64,000 nt of DNA from Flaviaestuariibacter sp. (GCA_025963645.1 JAOQAI010000016.1:124001-188000); one strand, 5' to 3'. Counted from the first letter of the stretch, positions 16,377-26,645 are shown. Program-made: numbers and translations. The notes: generated by a model not told the origin, from the sequence alone.

Positions 16377-17696
16377 AATGAGGCGAATTCTATTAAGCGC
16401 CTCAACCGTCTGTCGTCTCATTGAAGCCGTGTGGTCCGATGGAACTTTTATGGGCATATTGACTATCGAGTTTCCCCAAAAAATAGCGTTAGTTGTGTCG
16501 GCATTTCGCAAATAGAATTGAAAAAGGTTGAATCTGCCTCTCATGCGGTTGGGCACCATGTACAATGCTGTTTTGTAATCTCGCTCCGCCCCTTTGCTAT
16601 TCTTCAATGCTTCCTCTATCTCGGCAGAAACACTGTAAATATTGTTATCGGTGTGACACATCCTTGCATATCTAATCATTCGTTTAGCTGCCTCAAAATC
16701 TTTTACAAAGTACAACTGCTTGGCATAAGCCATCATCGTGGCGCCATCGGTGGAGCCTGCTTGGAATAAAGAATCGTATATTTTCAAGCTCTTGTTTTTG
16801 TAGCCTAATTGCGAAAGTTCAAATGCCTGCTTTGACCTTATTATGCCGTCCATTTTTGTCTTTTCCTGTACTAACAAATAAATAATTACTAGTGGGAAAA
16901 AGCCACGAAGCATATACAGAAAAAACTGACCAACTTGTTTAAATGACTCTTTTATTTTTAAGGCAAATAATGCTGTCGTTACATAAATGAGAAAAACTGC
17001 TTGCAAAAGAAAATTGTGAAAAGGATAGGAAAATAGAGAGGCGGCTAGGATACAAATGATGGCGGCAACCGAACCATAAAACAAGCTTCTCCGTTCTGGT
17101 TTTATTACATAATGCTTGCATACTAACTTTATAGCAATAATCGCCAGTGCTGCCACGCCTGCAAAGCGCACTGCTCCAATTTCTATGAGGAGCTGCCACA
17201 AATCATTGAAAGCATAGATAGTATTATCTGCAAGCAAGGCTGCTCGGTCATCAATAGATTTTTTCGTAAAATAATCGGCTTGGTATAGGTTGTATTGTGT
17301 TTTGAAACGACCAATGCCTATACCCCAAAGCCAATGATCTTGGAAAAGGGTTGCGGAAACTTTATAGATTAGCAATCGCCCTTCAGAAGATCCTGTTTTT
17401 AATAAAAAAAGAATAGGAACTAGCAAAACAATACAGATTGCTGAAATACCAAATGCAACCTTACAGGTGAGTTTGATCAATTGAAGTTTAAATAATAGAA
17501 AAACCAAACCAGCTATAAAGCCAACCCACCCGGCGCGACCTTGTATGGAGATGATAAAGAAAATTTGAATGGTGAGTATAAGAAAATATGAAGCTCTATA
17601 CTTTTTTCGTGCCAATTCTTGTGTGAAAAAGGTCAGATACAATAAACAAATGGAGCTTAAGAAAATGCAAAGTAAACTTTGGTTAATAAGTGACAT
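16368..17696 (-). CDS. O-antigen ligase-like membrane protein with TPR tail, short N-terminus
   Basis: A 442-residue protein. Four membrane helices fill residues 5-125. Next comes the periplasmic-loop signature of O-antigen ligase/polymerase proteins (W-L-W-G-I-G-I-G-R-F, Y-N-L-Y-Q-A-D-Y-F, then D-N-T-I-Y-A-F-N-D-L-W), then three or four more helices and a TPR-like C-terminus. Such proteins usually have five or six helices before the first ones here and about 550-620 residues, so the N-terminus seems cut. Two in-frame TGA stops lie 26 and 29 bases before the ATG and a lipoprotein gene sits directly upstream. It may be a decayed or recombined copy. Expected role: polymerising or ligating surface glycan in the inner membrane. 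Confidence 0.65.
   Translation of the reverse strand: MSLINQSLLCIFLSSICLLYLTFFTQELARKKYRASYFLILTIQIFFIISIQGRAGWVGFIAGLVFLLFKLQLIKLTCKVAFGISAICIVLLVPILFLLKTGSSEGRLLIYKVSATLFQDHWLWGIGIGRFKTQYNLYQADYFTKKSIDDRAALLADNTIYAFNDLWQLLIEIGAVRFAGVAALAIIAIKLVCKHYVIKPERRSLFYGSVAAIICILAASLFSYPFHNFLLQAVFLIYVTTALFALKIKESFKQVGQFFLYMLRGFFPLVIIYLLVQEKTKMDGIIRSKQAFELSQLGYKNKSLKIYDSLFQAGSTDGATMMAYAKQLYFVKDFEAAKRMIRYARMCHTDNNIYSVSAEIEEALKNSKGAERDYKTALYMVPNRMRGRFNLFQFYLRNADTTNAIFWGNSIVNMPIKVPSDHTASMRRQTVEALNRIRLILY
16379..16404. terminator. Possible terminator hairpin inside convergent ends
   Basis: A 7-bp perfect stem (tgaggcg with cgcctca) and a 12-base loop, just after the M20 hydrolase stop and inside the 3' end of the convergent gene. 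There is no clear T-tract, so termination is uncertain. Confidence 0.35.
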
Positions 17697-17725
17697 TGTG
17701 ACTATTTTGCAATAATCTCATCATC

Positions 17726-18481
17726 CTAGCTGTCAATACCCGCCAGCGATTTAAAATGCTCAAAAAGTCGTTTAATTTCTTTGGAGCTGTGAACTTGAAC
17801 ATTCTTAAGATCGAATAAAAACTCTCTTTTAGGAATCACAAATTGCTCTTGAACAGAAAAGCGCTCATTATATAAAAATCTTATCCTAAATAATTTCATT
17901 TGCGTGACACTATCTATTCGTTTTGAAAAACTAAAATCCGTGTCAAATACACTTTTCGAGTAGTAATAAAATATTGAATCAAATGTCACTTCATTAGGCT
18001 GGCGAATTGATGCATACTTTTCAACAAACTCTTGCGCTTTACTATCGAAAACTTTGGAAACTAGTCTCCACGCCGTATCAGAAGGTAAGGCAAAGTCTTC
18101 CCCCTTCATTCTTTTTCTCTTTAGCAATGAGTCCACCTTAACCCTTTCACCATTGGAAGAATCTTTTATTGACGTAAAATAATATCCCCACTCATCGCCT
18201 TTTTTCCGTAAGAGAAAAGGTTCTGTTCCTTGAATGTTTTCGCTTGTTTCAAGCTGAACCGTTGCAGGCAGTTTGTAGAGAGTATACGCCCCATAATGAA
18301 AAATAAACGACGTGTCTCGCAAATTAAGAATTTTCACATTGCCGTTTTCTTTATACGCCCTTAGCGGAAAATTGAAAACAGATTGAAACTGAGTAGCACT
18401 ACCTGTTTTGGTAGTGCTACTACAGCCGCTAATCATTAAGATTAATACTATTGATATAAAATAAATAACCTTTTGAAACAT
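17726..18481 (-). CDS. Lipoprotein of unknown function
   Basis: A 251-residue protein with a lipoprotein signal: a hydrophobic stretch at 6-16 and the lipobox I-S-G-C with the cysteine near residue 20. The rest is rich in serine, phenylalanine and charged residues, with predicted beta strands and a helical C-terminus. I recognise no family. It starts 3 bases after the stop of the upstream interrupted lipoprotein gene, so the two were probably translated together and may share a role at the cell surface. AT-rich like its neighbours. Confidence 0.7.
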   Translation of the reverse strand: MFQKVIYFISIVLILMISGCSSTTKTGSATQFQSVFNFPLRAYKENGNVKILNLRDTSFIFHYGAYTLYKLPATVQLETSENIQGTEPFLLRKKGDEWGYYFTSIKDSSNGERVKVDSLLKRKRMKGEDFALPSDTAWRLVSKVFDSKAQEFVEKYASIRQPNEVTFDSIFYYYSKSVFDTDFSFSKRIDSVTQMKLFRIRFLYNERFSVQEQFVIPKREFLFDLKNVQVHSSKEIKRLFEHFKSLAGIDS

Positions 18482-18484
18482 TCT

Positions 18485-19810
18485 TTAAGGTTTCGCAATC
18501 CAAAAAGGACTTGGAGTCTCGTAACTTTTATCAACCGGTTGAACAACCCAATTTAATGGCATGCTCGGACATTCACAAACAAAATTATAAGTCACATTGA
18601 ACTTAAGCTTCATGCTCGCTATATGAGATGCAATATGGGGTGTACCGACGCCCTGTGTAAATGATACACTAACTCCTGGCAAAGTACTTCCTTCTTTGGT
18701 AATTGAATGGTGCGAAATTGATTCCCATTCCCAACGATTTCCTGATCCAAATGGTACATACTTTATAATACCAGTCTCATGAGATGTTAACTTCCATCCG
18801 CCTAAACCATTGAAGCATTTCCAATCCGTTGAAACACTCCGTGTTATCGGATCGATTTCCGTACTTGATTCCGATATACTTTCACTAGCTACAGAACCTC
18901 CTGACGACTCATTTTCAAAATTCGCATTTTGTTCATATGCACAAGTATAGTCTTCTTCATCTCCCCCCTCATCCCCATCCTCACAAATACCAAACACCGC
19001 ACAAGCGCATTGTTCACTATCCAGCCCTTCACATGGGTTGTCAGGTGGACAGTCGTTTACTTGCTAGCACTCACCTGTATTTTCCCAACGGCAATCGCTG
19101 TATGTTATTGTTTCTCCAGTAACTGTTTCCATGCAAATGAAAACAAACAAACATTCGTACTCCGGCACGCAACCACCCGCATTTTGGGCTTGAGGGGTTA
19201 ACGTTCCCGTTCTTTCGCCAATCTTTATCGTTCTTGTAATCTTACCGTCTTTCATTTTGCGAATAGAAATGACATTTCCTATCCAATTCCTGACAACAAC
19301 CTGCCCGGAAAAATCATTATCCGCATTCAGCAATGATACATGACTAATGTCAAACCTATTCTTTTGCAAATAGGCCAGCGTTGGGATATAATAAGTTTCC
19401 CGTATGTCTGTTTTTCCCGCTTTGTTGCGGATAATCGTAGCCGTCACGCGGGTGGCTTCGGTGATACGCTTCTTATCCCCTAAGCTTAAGTTCCAGGAAG
19501 AAGGGATCATCACTTCCTTTCTGCCGATGAGCATCGGAAATTCAACGAATGAAAGATTGCCAATTTCCTTTGTGATGCTGTTCTTCCAATCAGGCAGCTT
19601 TTTACCTTTCAATGGCGAGCTGGCCCATTCGGTTGTTTTCTTGAATTTACCGTAATACCACTCTTTTGCGGTCGCGGCATTAGGTTCCATGCTTTCGGCT
19701 TCCGGGTCGGATCCCGTTTTCCGACACGCATTCATAAAAAATGCAACAAGAATAATGATGACAACCTGTTTGAGTGGAACTAAAAGCCTTGGTAATGATT
19801 TGTAGTTCAT
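18485..19810 (-). pseudogene. Lipoprotein gene interrupted by an in-frame amber stop
   Basis: Two halves lie in one frame and read as one protein of about 441 residues, broken by TAG at 19064-19066. The first part (248 residues) has a lipobox (M-N-A-C-R-K) and ends in a cysteine-rich stretch, E-Y-E-C-L-F-V-F-I-C, then W-E-N-T-G-E-C. After the stop the same frame goes on with C-P-P-D-N-P-C-E, C-A-C-A and an acidic segment G-D-E-G-G-D-E-E-D, then a C-terminal domain to 18485. The cysteine pattern runs across the stop, so a single nonsense change is the simplest reading. A truncated but functional first part, or readthrough, cannot be excluded. The family is unknown to me beyond being a Bacteroidota-type lipoprotein. 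Confidence 0.75.
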
Positions 19811-20129
19811 AATAAAGATTTAGGAGGGCAAGGTAGAAACCACTAACATTTTCGCTATGGGATTTTTCACACAAAATGATGGGTTTTTTCACCTCGTTAC
19901 AATATTGGAACGTATCCCATTGCCTTGGAATCAGCTTCGCGAAAAGTCTGGGGACTATACAAAATGTCGCTAAGCTAAGCGGCTCAGTGGAAGATCAACC
20001 AGGCAGAGTAAATCCCTTATAAAGGCATCCAGAAAACAAAGCCGACATTACCGCCAGCCTTCCTTGCGTTGATCCGGAAGACCTACACCCCCAAGCAGGG
20101 CTTGCTTGCATCCTCACCAATCTGCTTTC
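19811..20129. other. Intergenic stretch without a recognisable gene
   Basis: Between the interrupted lipoprotein gene and the ABC permease gene, both leftward. Short open frames exist but none has a start, composition or motif that supports a gene. It should hold the promoter of the lipoprotein gene; I cannot place a convincing TAnnTTTG box. Confidence 0.5.
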
Positions 20130-20906
20130 TTAACCTTTCTCCTTCCGAAACCGCAAATCCAAAAAGCCCAGCAGCGTAAAGAAAACAAAATAGCCGATCG
20201 AATTTAACTCGTGGTTTTCGAGCACCAACGGACCTTTTCCTTTCATGGACATAAGCGTCAGGATCGGATGCGCATACGGAATTTTATAGACATGATCCCA
20301 GCCAAATCCTGTGGCAATGATAGACCCGATCAATAGTACCAGCCCAATGCCTACCGGCGCAATAAAATTCTTAAACCGCAGGCTTAGCCAGAATTGAATG
20401 GCACTGATTCCTAAAATCGAAATATAGGTCTTGGCATTCAGCTGCATCAGTTGCGACCAGTTGATGGAACTATCGAGAAACGTATATTTTGAGTTGATCA
20501 GGTTAACCAACAAGGCGAAAAGGATCATGAACACATTAAAAAGCGTGTAGCAAAAAAGAATCAGCAAGTGAACGGTCAGGAATTTGGAAAAGAAAATCTG
20601 CCCGGTGGATTGTGGTGAGGAAAACACTTGCTTCCAGGCATTATTCTTAAATTCAATTTGCGGTATCAATGCACAAACAAGGATAATGTACATGGGCAGC
20701 AAAAAAGAGCTCAGCGATTGCCAGCCTTGTCCAAAATGTTGCCCCCAAGGCATAACTTTTAATTTGATAGCAATCTTATCCGCATTGAAAGTATAAGCAA
20801 GTGCAAAAAGTGCCGGTATGAACGCTGCACCAATAATGCTCATCCAAAAAGAAGCGGTGCGCTTGGTCTTTAATAATTCTGAACTGAGGGATGCTGCGAA
20901 ATTCAT
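20130..20906 (-). CDS. ABC-2 type transporter permease
   Basis: A 258-residue integral membrane protein with six hydrophobic segments (about 20-40, 58-80, 105-130, 155-175, 185-205, 230-248). It opens with F-A-A-S-L-S-S-E-L-L-K-T-K-R-T, typical of ABC-2 permeases that export lantibiotics or unknown small molecules (bacitracin/lantibiotic type). Its ATG overlaps the end of the ATPase gene by 4 bases, so they form one unit. As the ATPase reading frame is broken upstream, the transporter may be inactive in this strain. Confidence 0.85.
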   Translation of the reverse strand: MNFAASLSSELLKTKRTASFWMSIIGAAFIPALFALAYTFNADKIAIKLKVMPWGQHFGQGWQSLSSFLLPMYIILVCALIPQIEFKNNAWKQVFSSPQSTGQIFFSKFLTVHLLILFCYTLFNVFMILFALLVNLINSKYTFLDSSINWSQLMQLNAKTYISILGISAIQFWLSLRFKNFIAPVGIGLVLLIGSIIATGFGWDHVYKIPYAHPILTLMSMKGKGPLVLENHELNSIGYFVFFTLLGFLDLRFRKEKG

Positions 20907-21816
20907 ATAGTGCCGGATGTAATGTGAAGAAATAATTGTTCGAGGTCGTTTTGCTGTGGCTGTAAAAGATAAACAGCCAGGTTGTTCGCTATCAGGATTT
21001 GGGCGATAGCCGCCACGCCTTCGCGGTGCTGAAACGGAAATTGAATAAGCCCGTTCTTCTGCTCCGCGCCATGTTCGGCAAGCAGGCGCACAGCCGCGTC
21101 ATTATCAGACGTATCTACCTGCACGAAGCTTTGCTTGTTCTTCAGTTGTTGCAATTCTGAGAGCGGCCCTTGAAAAAGCAACTTGCCTTTGTGAATGATG
21201 CCCACATGCGACGCCATCCGCTCTATCTCCGCAAGAATATGACTGGAAACAATGATCGTGACGCCTTCTTCTTTATTCAACCGTTTGATCAGTTCGCGGG
21301 TTTCAATGATGCCATTGGGATCAAGACCATTCGTCGGTTCGTCGAGGATCAATAACTCCGGTTTGTGCAATAGTGCCACCGCAATGGAAAGCCGCTGCTT
21401 CATACCCAGCGAAAATTGTTTGGCCTTTTTAGAACCAGTACCTGCCAGGTCAACGAGTTTCAACACTTCATCGATCCTTGATTTTGGGGAGCCGTAAATT
21501 TTTCGATAGACCTCCAGGTTTTCCTTTGCCGTCAAGTGTGCATATAGCGAAGGCTGTTCGATAAGCGAACCTACATTTTTCAGTATCTCGATCCGGTGCT
21601 TCGCAATGTCTTTGTCGAACAGCCGGATAGCGCCTTGCTGGTTTTTCAGCAAACCCAACAGCAGCCAAAGCGTTGTGGTTTTACCGGCGCCATTGGTCCC
21701 AGGAAGCCGTAAATGCTGCCCTTCTCCACCGAAAGATTAATGTTATCTAGGGTTTTCACACCCGGCGCAAAATGGTAGTTGAGCGCTTCTGTTTTAATGA
21801 TGTAAGTAGAACTCAT
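20903..21816 (-). pseudogene. ABC transporter ATP-binding protein, frameshifted in Walker A
   Basis: The ATPase partner of the adjacent permease. From the ATG at 21816 the frame reads a normal N-terminus up to Y-G-F-L-G-P and then leaves frame. One missing base at about 21695-21697 (a run of three C on the coding strand shortened to two) explains this: restoring it gives G-P-N-G-A-G-K-T-T-T followed by L-L-K-N-Q-Q-G. The intact protein would be 304 residues. Downstream, the Q-loop region, the signature S-L-G-M-K-Q-R, Walker B L-L-I-L-D-E-P-T-N-G-L-D-P and the switch histidine S-S-H-I are all intact. Because the site is a short homopolymer, an assembly error is a real alternative. Confidence 0.88.
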
Positions 21817-21927
21817 AGCAGTTGTTAGGCTCAAATATATCCTGACCGGAATACAAAGCGCCGCCATTTGACGTTATTTTGCAGTATTATTTTACGAACG
21901 GGCTGAATGAGAGGACGAAACACAAAG

Positions 21928-22039
21928 GTTTCTTGTTTCTCGTTTCTCGTTCCTTCATAATACAACCTGTCACCTTGAAGCTCACCCAATTTATAAGCCG
22001 GACGGCATAAGCCAAAACGAGAAACCAGAAACGAGAAAC
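21928..22039. repeat. Dyad element upstream of the malic enzyme gene
   Basis: The arm 21928-21952 pairs with 22015-22039 at 22 of 25 positions. The word gtttctcgtttct recurs in each arm. The right arm ends 14 bases before the ATG of maeB, so the hairpin would lie in the mRNA leader if transcription begins upstream. Confidence 0.75.
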
Positions 22040-22053
22040 GGTTATTTAAAAAC

Positions 22054-24405
22054 ATGGCAAAAGACTTACGTAAACAACAAGCACTAGAATATCACTCCAA
22101 AGGACGGCCGGGTAAGATAGAAGTGGTGCCCACCAAGGAAGCAAAAACGCAACGCGATCTTTCATTAGCTTACTCTCCCGGCGTAGCCGAACCGTGCAAA
22201 GAGATAGCGGCGAATAAAGAGAATGTTTATAAATACACTGCTAAGGGAAACCTGGTAGCGGTCATCTCGAACGGCACGGCGGTTTTGGGGTTGGGCAATA
22301 TCGGACCGGAAGCCAGCAAACCCGTGATGGAAGGCAAGGGTGTACTCTTCAAGATATTCGCGGATATTGATGTATTTGATATTGAAGTGGATGAAACGGA
22401 CCCGGAAAAATTTGTACAAATTGTAAGAGCGTTGGAGCCCACGTTTGGCGGCATCAATCTAGAGGACATTAAAGCACCGGAATGCTTTGTGATTGAAAAA
22501 GCGTTGCGGGAGCAATTGACCATCCCAGTGATGCACGATGACCAGCATGGTACCGCTATCATTTCATCAGCGGCTTTGCTGAACGCCTTACTGATTCAGA
22601 AAAAGAAAATTGACAAAGTACGCTTTGTGATAAATGGCGCCGGTGCGGCAGCCATGGCCTGCATTCAGTTGTATGTTTCTCTCGGTGCAAAACCGGAGAA
22701 CTTTAATGTGTTTGATATTAATGGTGCGCTGCATCGCGGACGTACGGATTTGGAAGAGTTCAAATTGAAGTTTGCCAACGCTAAAGAAGGAACTACGCTG
22801 GATAAAGCGATGAAAGACGCCGATGTCTTTGTGGGTCTTAGCGTGGGTAATGTTGTTACGCCGGATATGGTGCGCAGCATGGCCAAGAACCCGATTGTTT
22901 TTGCGATGGCCAATCCCGATCCCGAAATTGGATGGGATGAGGCCAAAGCTACCCGCAAGGATTTGATCATGGCTACCGGCCGCACAGATTACCCCAACCA
23001 GGTGAATAATGTACTCGGCTTCCCTTATATCTTTCGTGGCGCATTGGATGTACGGGCGACACAGATTAATGAAGCCATGAAACTCGCTGCTGTAAAAGCT
23101 TTAGCGGCATTGGCACAATCACCAGTCCCCGATATTGTGAACCTCGCTTATAATACTAAGACCATCACTTTCGGGCCGGAGTATATTATCCCCAAACCGC
23201 TTGACCCACGTTTGTTGGCAACCGTAGCACCGGCTGTTGCCAAAGCTGCCATTGAGAGCGGAGTGGCCAAGCATCCTATTACGGATTGGGATGGGTATGT
23301 GACGGATCTGAACAAACGATTGGGCCTGGATAACCAGGTGCTGCGGGTTCTGGGAAGTAAGGCACGCCGCGATCCACGGCGCATTGTGTTTGCTGAAGCG
23401 GACAATGTCAAAATCCTGAAAGCCGCGCAGATCGTTATTGATGAAGGCATTGGCTACCCGATCCTTTTGGGCGACGAAGCAAAGATTAAAGCCATCGCGC
23501 AGACGAATGGTATTGACCTGGAAGGGTTACCGATTTTTGACCCGCGCAGCGATGCGATGGAAGAAAAGCGGAACAAGTACGGAGAACTGTTCTTTAAAAA
23601 GCGGGGTCGTAAAGGCTTTAATTTTTACGAGTCTAAAAAAGTAATGAAAGACCGCAACTATTTTGGTTGCATGATGGTGGAAACCGGTGAAGCAGATTGC
23701 ATGATCTCCGGGCTTTCTAAAAATTACCCTGATACGATCCGTCCGGCCATTCAATGCATTGGCGTGGATGAAGGCATCAATAAGATTGCCGGCATGTACC
23801 TGATGCTGACCAAAAAAGGTCCTATTTTTCTTGCCGACACAACGGTGAATTTCCATCCGACAGCGCAAGAATTGGCAGAGATCACTTTGATGGTTGCGGA
23901 AGAAGTACGCAACTTCAATATCATTCCCCGTATCGCCATGTTGAGTTATTCCAATTTCGGCAGCAGCACATCCGCAGAATCGCACCTGGTAGCAGATGCT
24001 TATAAGATTGTAAAAGAGATGATGCCGGAGCTGATCGTGGATGGTGAGATGCAGGCTAGTTTGGCATTTAATAATGAATTGCTGAAAGAGAATTATCCCT
24101 TCAGCGAATTGGTGGATAAAGATGTCAATACGCTTATTTTCCCCAACCTGGCTTCGGGCAATATTGCTTATAATCTCCTGAAAGAACTCGGAAATGCAGA
24201 TGCCATTGGCCCGATTTTATTAGGTTTGAAGAAGCCAGTACATATCTTGCAATTAGGCAGCACGGTGCGTAATATTGTAAATATGGCTACTATTGCGGTG
24301 GTGGATGCGCAGATAAAAAGCCAGCAGGCATCAGCAGAAGCCATAAAACGGTCACCTTGGTGGAAACGAATGAAACGATCAAATAAAACAGGAACAACAA
24401 GTTAA
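22054..24405 (+). CDS. maeB: NADP-dependent malic enzyme with phosphotransacetylase-like domain
   Basis: A 783-residue MaeB-type protein that oxidatively decarboxylates malate to pyruvate, supplying NADPH. The malic enzyme part (about 1-425) shows the [12 protein letters not shown] start, D-D-Q-H-G-T-A at about 155 and the Rossmann glycines G-A-G-A-A. The C-terminal part (about 430-765) is a phosphotransacetylase-like domain (P-R-R-I-V-F-A-E-A), which in homologues regulates activity in response to acetyl-CoA and does not catalyse transfer. Length is typical. The MlaE-like permease starts 4 bases after the stop, an association probably due to cotranscription only. Confidence 0.95.
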   Translation: MAKDLRKQQALEYHSKGRPGKIEVVPTKEAKTQRDLSLAYSPGVAEPCKEIAANKENVYKYTAKGNLVAVISNGTAVLGLGNIGPEASKPVMEGKGVLFKIFADIDVFDIEVDETDPEKFVQIVRALEPTFGGINLEDIKAPECFVIEKALREQLTIPVMHDDQHGTAIISSAALLNALLIQKKKIDKVRFVINGAGAAAMACIQLYVSLGAKPENFNVFDINGALHRGRTDLEEFKLKFANAKEGTTLDKAMKDADVFVGLSVGNVVTPDMVRSMAKNPIVFAMANPDPEIGWDEAKATRKDLIMATGRTDYPNQVNNVLGFPYIFRGALDVRATQINEAMKLAAVKALAALAQSPVPDIVNLAYNTKTITFGPEYIIPKPLDPRLLATVAPAVAKAAIESGVAKHPITDWDGYVTDLNKRLGLDNQVLRVLGSKARRDPRRIVFAEADNVKILKAAQIVIDEGIGYPILLGDEAKIKAIAQTNGIDLEGLPIFDPRSDAMEEKRNKYGELFFKKRGRKGFNFYESKKVMKDRNYFGCMMVETGEADCMISGLSKNYPDTIRPAIQCIGVDEGINKIAGMYLMLTKKGPIFLADTTVNFHPTAQELAEITLMVAEEVRNFNIIPRIAMLSYSNFGSSTSAESHLVADAYKIVKEMMPELIVDGEMQASLAFNNELLKENYPFSELVDKDVNTLIFPNLASGNIAYNLLKELGNADAIGPILLGLKKPVHILQLGSTVRNIVNMATIAVVDAQIKSQQASAEAIKRSPWWKRMKRSNKTGTTS

Positions 24406-24409
24406 TCTA

Positions 24410-25150
24410 ATGCTGAAACTATTAGACGATACCGGCCGCTACATGATGATGATCAAGGGCATGTTTTCCCGCCCCGAAAACTTTAAAATGTACTGGAAAG
24501 AATTTATGCACCAGTGCTCTGAGATCGGCATCGGCTCCTTGCCTATCGTAGCCATTATTTCTTTCTTTATTGGCGCCGTATCTGCCGTGCAGACGGCTTA
24601 CCAGTTAGTAAGCCCTCTCATTCCGAAAGAGTCTATTTCACAGATCGTTCGCGATACGGTAATTCTTGAATTTGCGCCTACCCTTGTTTCCATTGTGCTG
24701 GCAGGTGTCATTGGCAGTAAGATCGCCGGCGAACTGGGCAATATGCGGGTTTCAGAGCAAATAGATGCGTTGGAGATCATGGGCATCAATACAAAAGCGT
24801 ACCTGGTGCTTCCAAAAATTTTAGCGGCCGTTTTTGTGATACCGATGTTGATCATCCTGGCTACTATTTTAGGCATCCTTGGCGGACGCATAGCCGCCAC
24901 CATGTCGGGTATACTCTCAGCCGATACGTTTGACAAAGGTCTCCGGATGAATTTCTTGCCTTACAATGTTTTCTTTTCGCTGGTTAAAGCTTATACTTTT
25001 TCTTATATCATATCCAGCATACCAGCCTTTTTTGGTTATCATGTAAATGGTGGTGCACTGGAAATTGGTCGCGCCAGTACAAAAGCAGTAGTGGTTAGTT
25101 GTATCCTGATCCTGATTGCCGATTATGTTTTATCCGCCCTATTGTTATAA
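24410..25150 (+). CDS. mlaE: MlaE family ABC transporter permease
   Basis: A 246-residue inner membrane permease of the MlaE family, which moves phospholipids between the inner and outer membranes with MlaF and an MCE-domain protein. Five or six hydrophobic segments are seen, and the family hallmark E-L-G-N-M-R-V-S-E-Q-I-D-A-L-E-I-M-G-I lies at about 108-126. The ATPase gene follows 2 bases downstream. No MCE-domain (MlaD) gene is next to the pair in this window, so it must be encoded elsewhere. Confidence 0.92.
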   Translation: MLKLLDDTGRYMMMIKGMFSRPENFKMYWKEFMHQCSEIGIGSLPIVAIISFFIGAVSAVQTAYQLVSPLIPKESISQIVRDTVILEFAPTLVSIVLAGVIGSKIAGELGNMRVSEQIDALEIMGINTKAYLVLPKILAAVFVIPMLIILATILGILGGRIAATMSGILSADTFDKGLRMNFLPYNVFFSLVKAYTFSYIISSIPAFFGYHVNGGALEIGRASTKAVVVSCILILIADYVLSALLL

Positions 25151-25152
25151 TT

Positions 25153-26010
25153 ATGATCGAAGTAAAAAATTTAAAGAAAAGCTTTGGCGGCAAAACCATC
25201 ATTCATGATGCATCGCTTATATTAAAAGCAGGTCACTGCAATCTCATTATTGGCAGTTCGGGTAGTGGCAAAACCGTATTGATGAAATGCCTGGTTGGTC
25301 TCTTTCAACCCGATAGCGGCTCTATTCTTTATGGCGGAAAGGATTACACGCAAATGAATACGGAACAACGCAAAGAGATCCGCAAAGAGATTGGCATGCT
25401 CTTCCAGGGCTCGGCACTCTTTACCAGCATGACGGTTGAAGAAAACGTCATTTTCCCATTGGATATGTTTACAAGAGACACCCGCAAGGAAAAGATGAAG
25501 CGGGTAGATGAGGTGCTGGACCGGGTAAACCTCAAAGGCGCCAATAAAAAGTTTCCGGCAGAGATAAGTGGCGGTATGATGAAACGGGTGGGGATAGCCC
25601 GTTCGATTGTGCTCAATCCAAAATACCTGTTTGTGGATGAACCCAACTCAGGGCTTGATCCGCAGACTTCCGGGCTGATTGATAAGCTCATAAAAGAGAT
25701 CACAGATGAATATCAGATCACCACGGTCATCAACACACATGATATGAACAGCGTGATGGAGATTGGCGACCACATTGTCTATATGTACCAGGGCAATAAA
25801 GAGTGGGAAGGCAATAACAAGGAGATCATTTTCAGCAAGAATCAACGCCTGAACGATTTTATTTTTGCCTCCGAATTTTTACGTGATGCCAAAGACATGC
25901 GGCAACTGGAAGAAACCGGCAAGATATCCAACGACCGAAATATGGCTGAATTGACGCACGAAGATGCGCCGGAACTGGTGCCGCCATCAGATAATGATTC
26001 TCCTGAGTAA
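25153..26010 (+). CDS. mlaF: ABC transporter ATP-binding protein, MlaF type
   Basis: A 285-residue ATPase that pairs with the MlaE permease. Start chosen at ATG 25153, just after the permease stop, because M-I-E-V-K-N-L-K-K-S-F begins the ABC fold; a reading from 25099 would overlap the permease. Walker A G-S-S-G-S-G-K-T is at about 36-43, signature I-S-G-G-M-M-K-R near 138, Walker B Y-L-F-V-D-E-P-N-S-G-L-D near 158, switch H near 197. The S-G-G-M variant and the E-P-N-S-G substitution are usual in MlaF. A 45-residue acidic tail follows the ABC domain. Confidence 0.92.
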   Translation: MIEVKNLKKSFGGKTIIHDASLILKAGHCNLIIGSSGSGKTVLMKCLVGLFQPDSGSILYGGKDYTQMNTEQRKEIRKEIGMLFQGSALFTSMTVEENVIFPLDMFTRDTRKEKMKRVDEVLDRVNLKGANKKFPAEISGGMMKRVGIARSIVLNPKYLFVDEPNSGLDPQTSGLIDKLIKEITDEYQITTVINTHDMNSVMEIGDHIVYMYQGNKEWEGNNKEIIFSKNQRLNDFIFASEFLRDAKDMRQLEETGKISNDRNMAELTHEDAPELVPPSDNDSPE

Positions 26011-26108
26011 GGCTTCACTACATAAATTTCCAGAGGTTATTTAGCCACTATTTGAAAGATCCTGGTTGTTTTATATATCAATTGCTATTATCTTTCCTCA
26101 AAAATTTT

Positions 26109-26627
26109 ATGGAACAAACCTACCAACCAACTTCTACTGACTTGTTTGATCAACAGCAAGCACCTAAAGGCTTACCCGGAACTTTAAATGTATTAACGAT
26201 CCTCACCTTCATCGGGTGTGGGCTTTCTTACATCGGGCTTATCATTAGTTTATTTACCAATAGCCAAGAAAATGTAGATAAACAAAGGGAACAGATTGAA
26301 CAGCTAGAAGACAGCAGCCCTAAGATTGCAGAAGCAATGCAACAGACTATTGACATTGCGCAAAAAAATTATGATAATCGCTATATCCTTCTGGCATCCG
26401 GACTTTTGTTTACTACCATGTGTCTTATCGGCGCATTACAAATGCGGAAATTGAAAAAAAGTGGATACATGCTTTATATTATCGGGGAGATCGCTCCTAT
26501 CATTATCAGCGCAGTCCTTATTGGTTTTAGTTTAGTAGGCGGTATAATGACAACTTTTATGGCTGTGGTTGCACTGGTTTTTGTTATTCTCTATACGACT
26601 CAACGAAAGCACTTAGTGAACCCATAA
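26109..26627 (+). CDS. Membrane protein of unknown function
   Basis: About 172 residues from the ATG at 26109 (a TTG at 26052 is less likely). Topology: a proline-rich cytoplasmic start, one helix (about 30-50), a periplasmic charged coil (about 55-90) and three more helices (about 93-165). It resembles the small four-helix membrane proteins of Bacteroidota that carry no named domain. It stands alone between the MlaF gene and a terminator. No function can be given. Confidence 0.6.
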   Translation: MEQTYQPTSTDLFDQQQAPKGLPGTLNVLTILTFIGCGLSYIGLIISLFTNSQENVDKQREQIEQLEDSSPKIAEAMQQTIDIAQKNYDNRYILLASGLLFTTMCLIGALQMRKLKKSGYMLYIIGEIAPIIISAVLIGFSLVGGIMTTFMAVVALVFVILYTTQRKHLVNP

Positions 26628-26645
26628 CTTTTAATGTCTTTTTGC

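Noticed and set aside
19680-19892. Short frame upstream of the interrupted lipoprotein gene
   Set aside because: It overlaps the lipoprotein gene in another frame and has no recognisable features.
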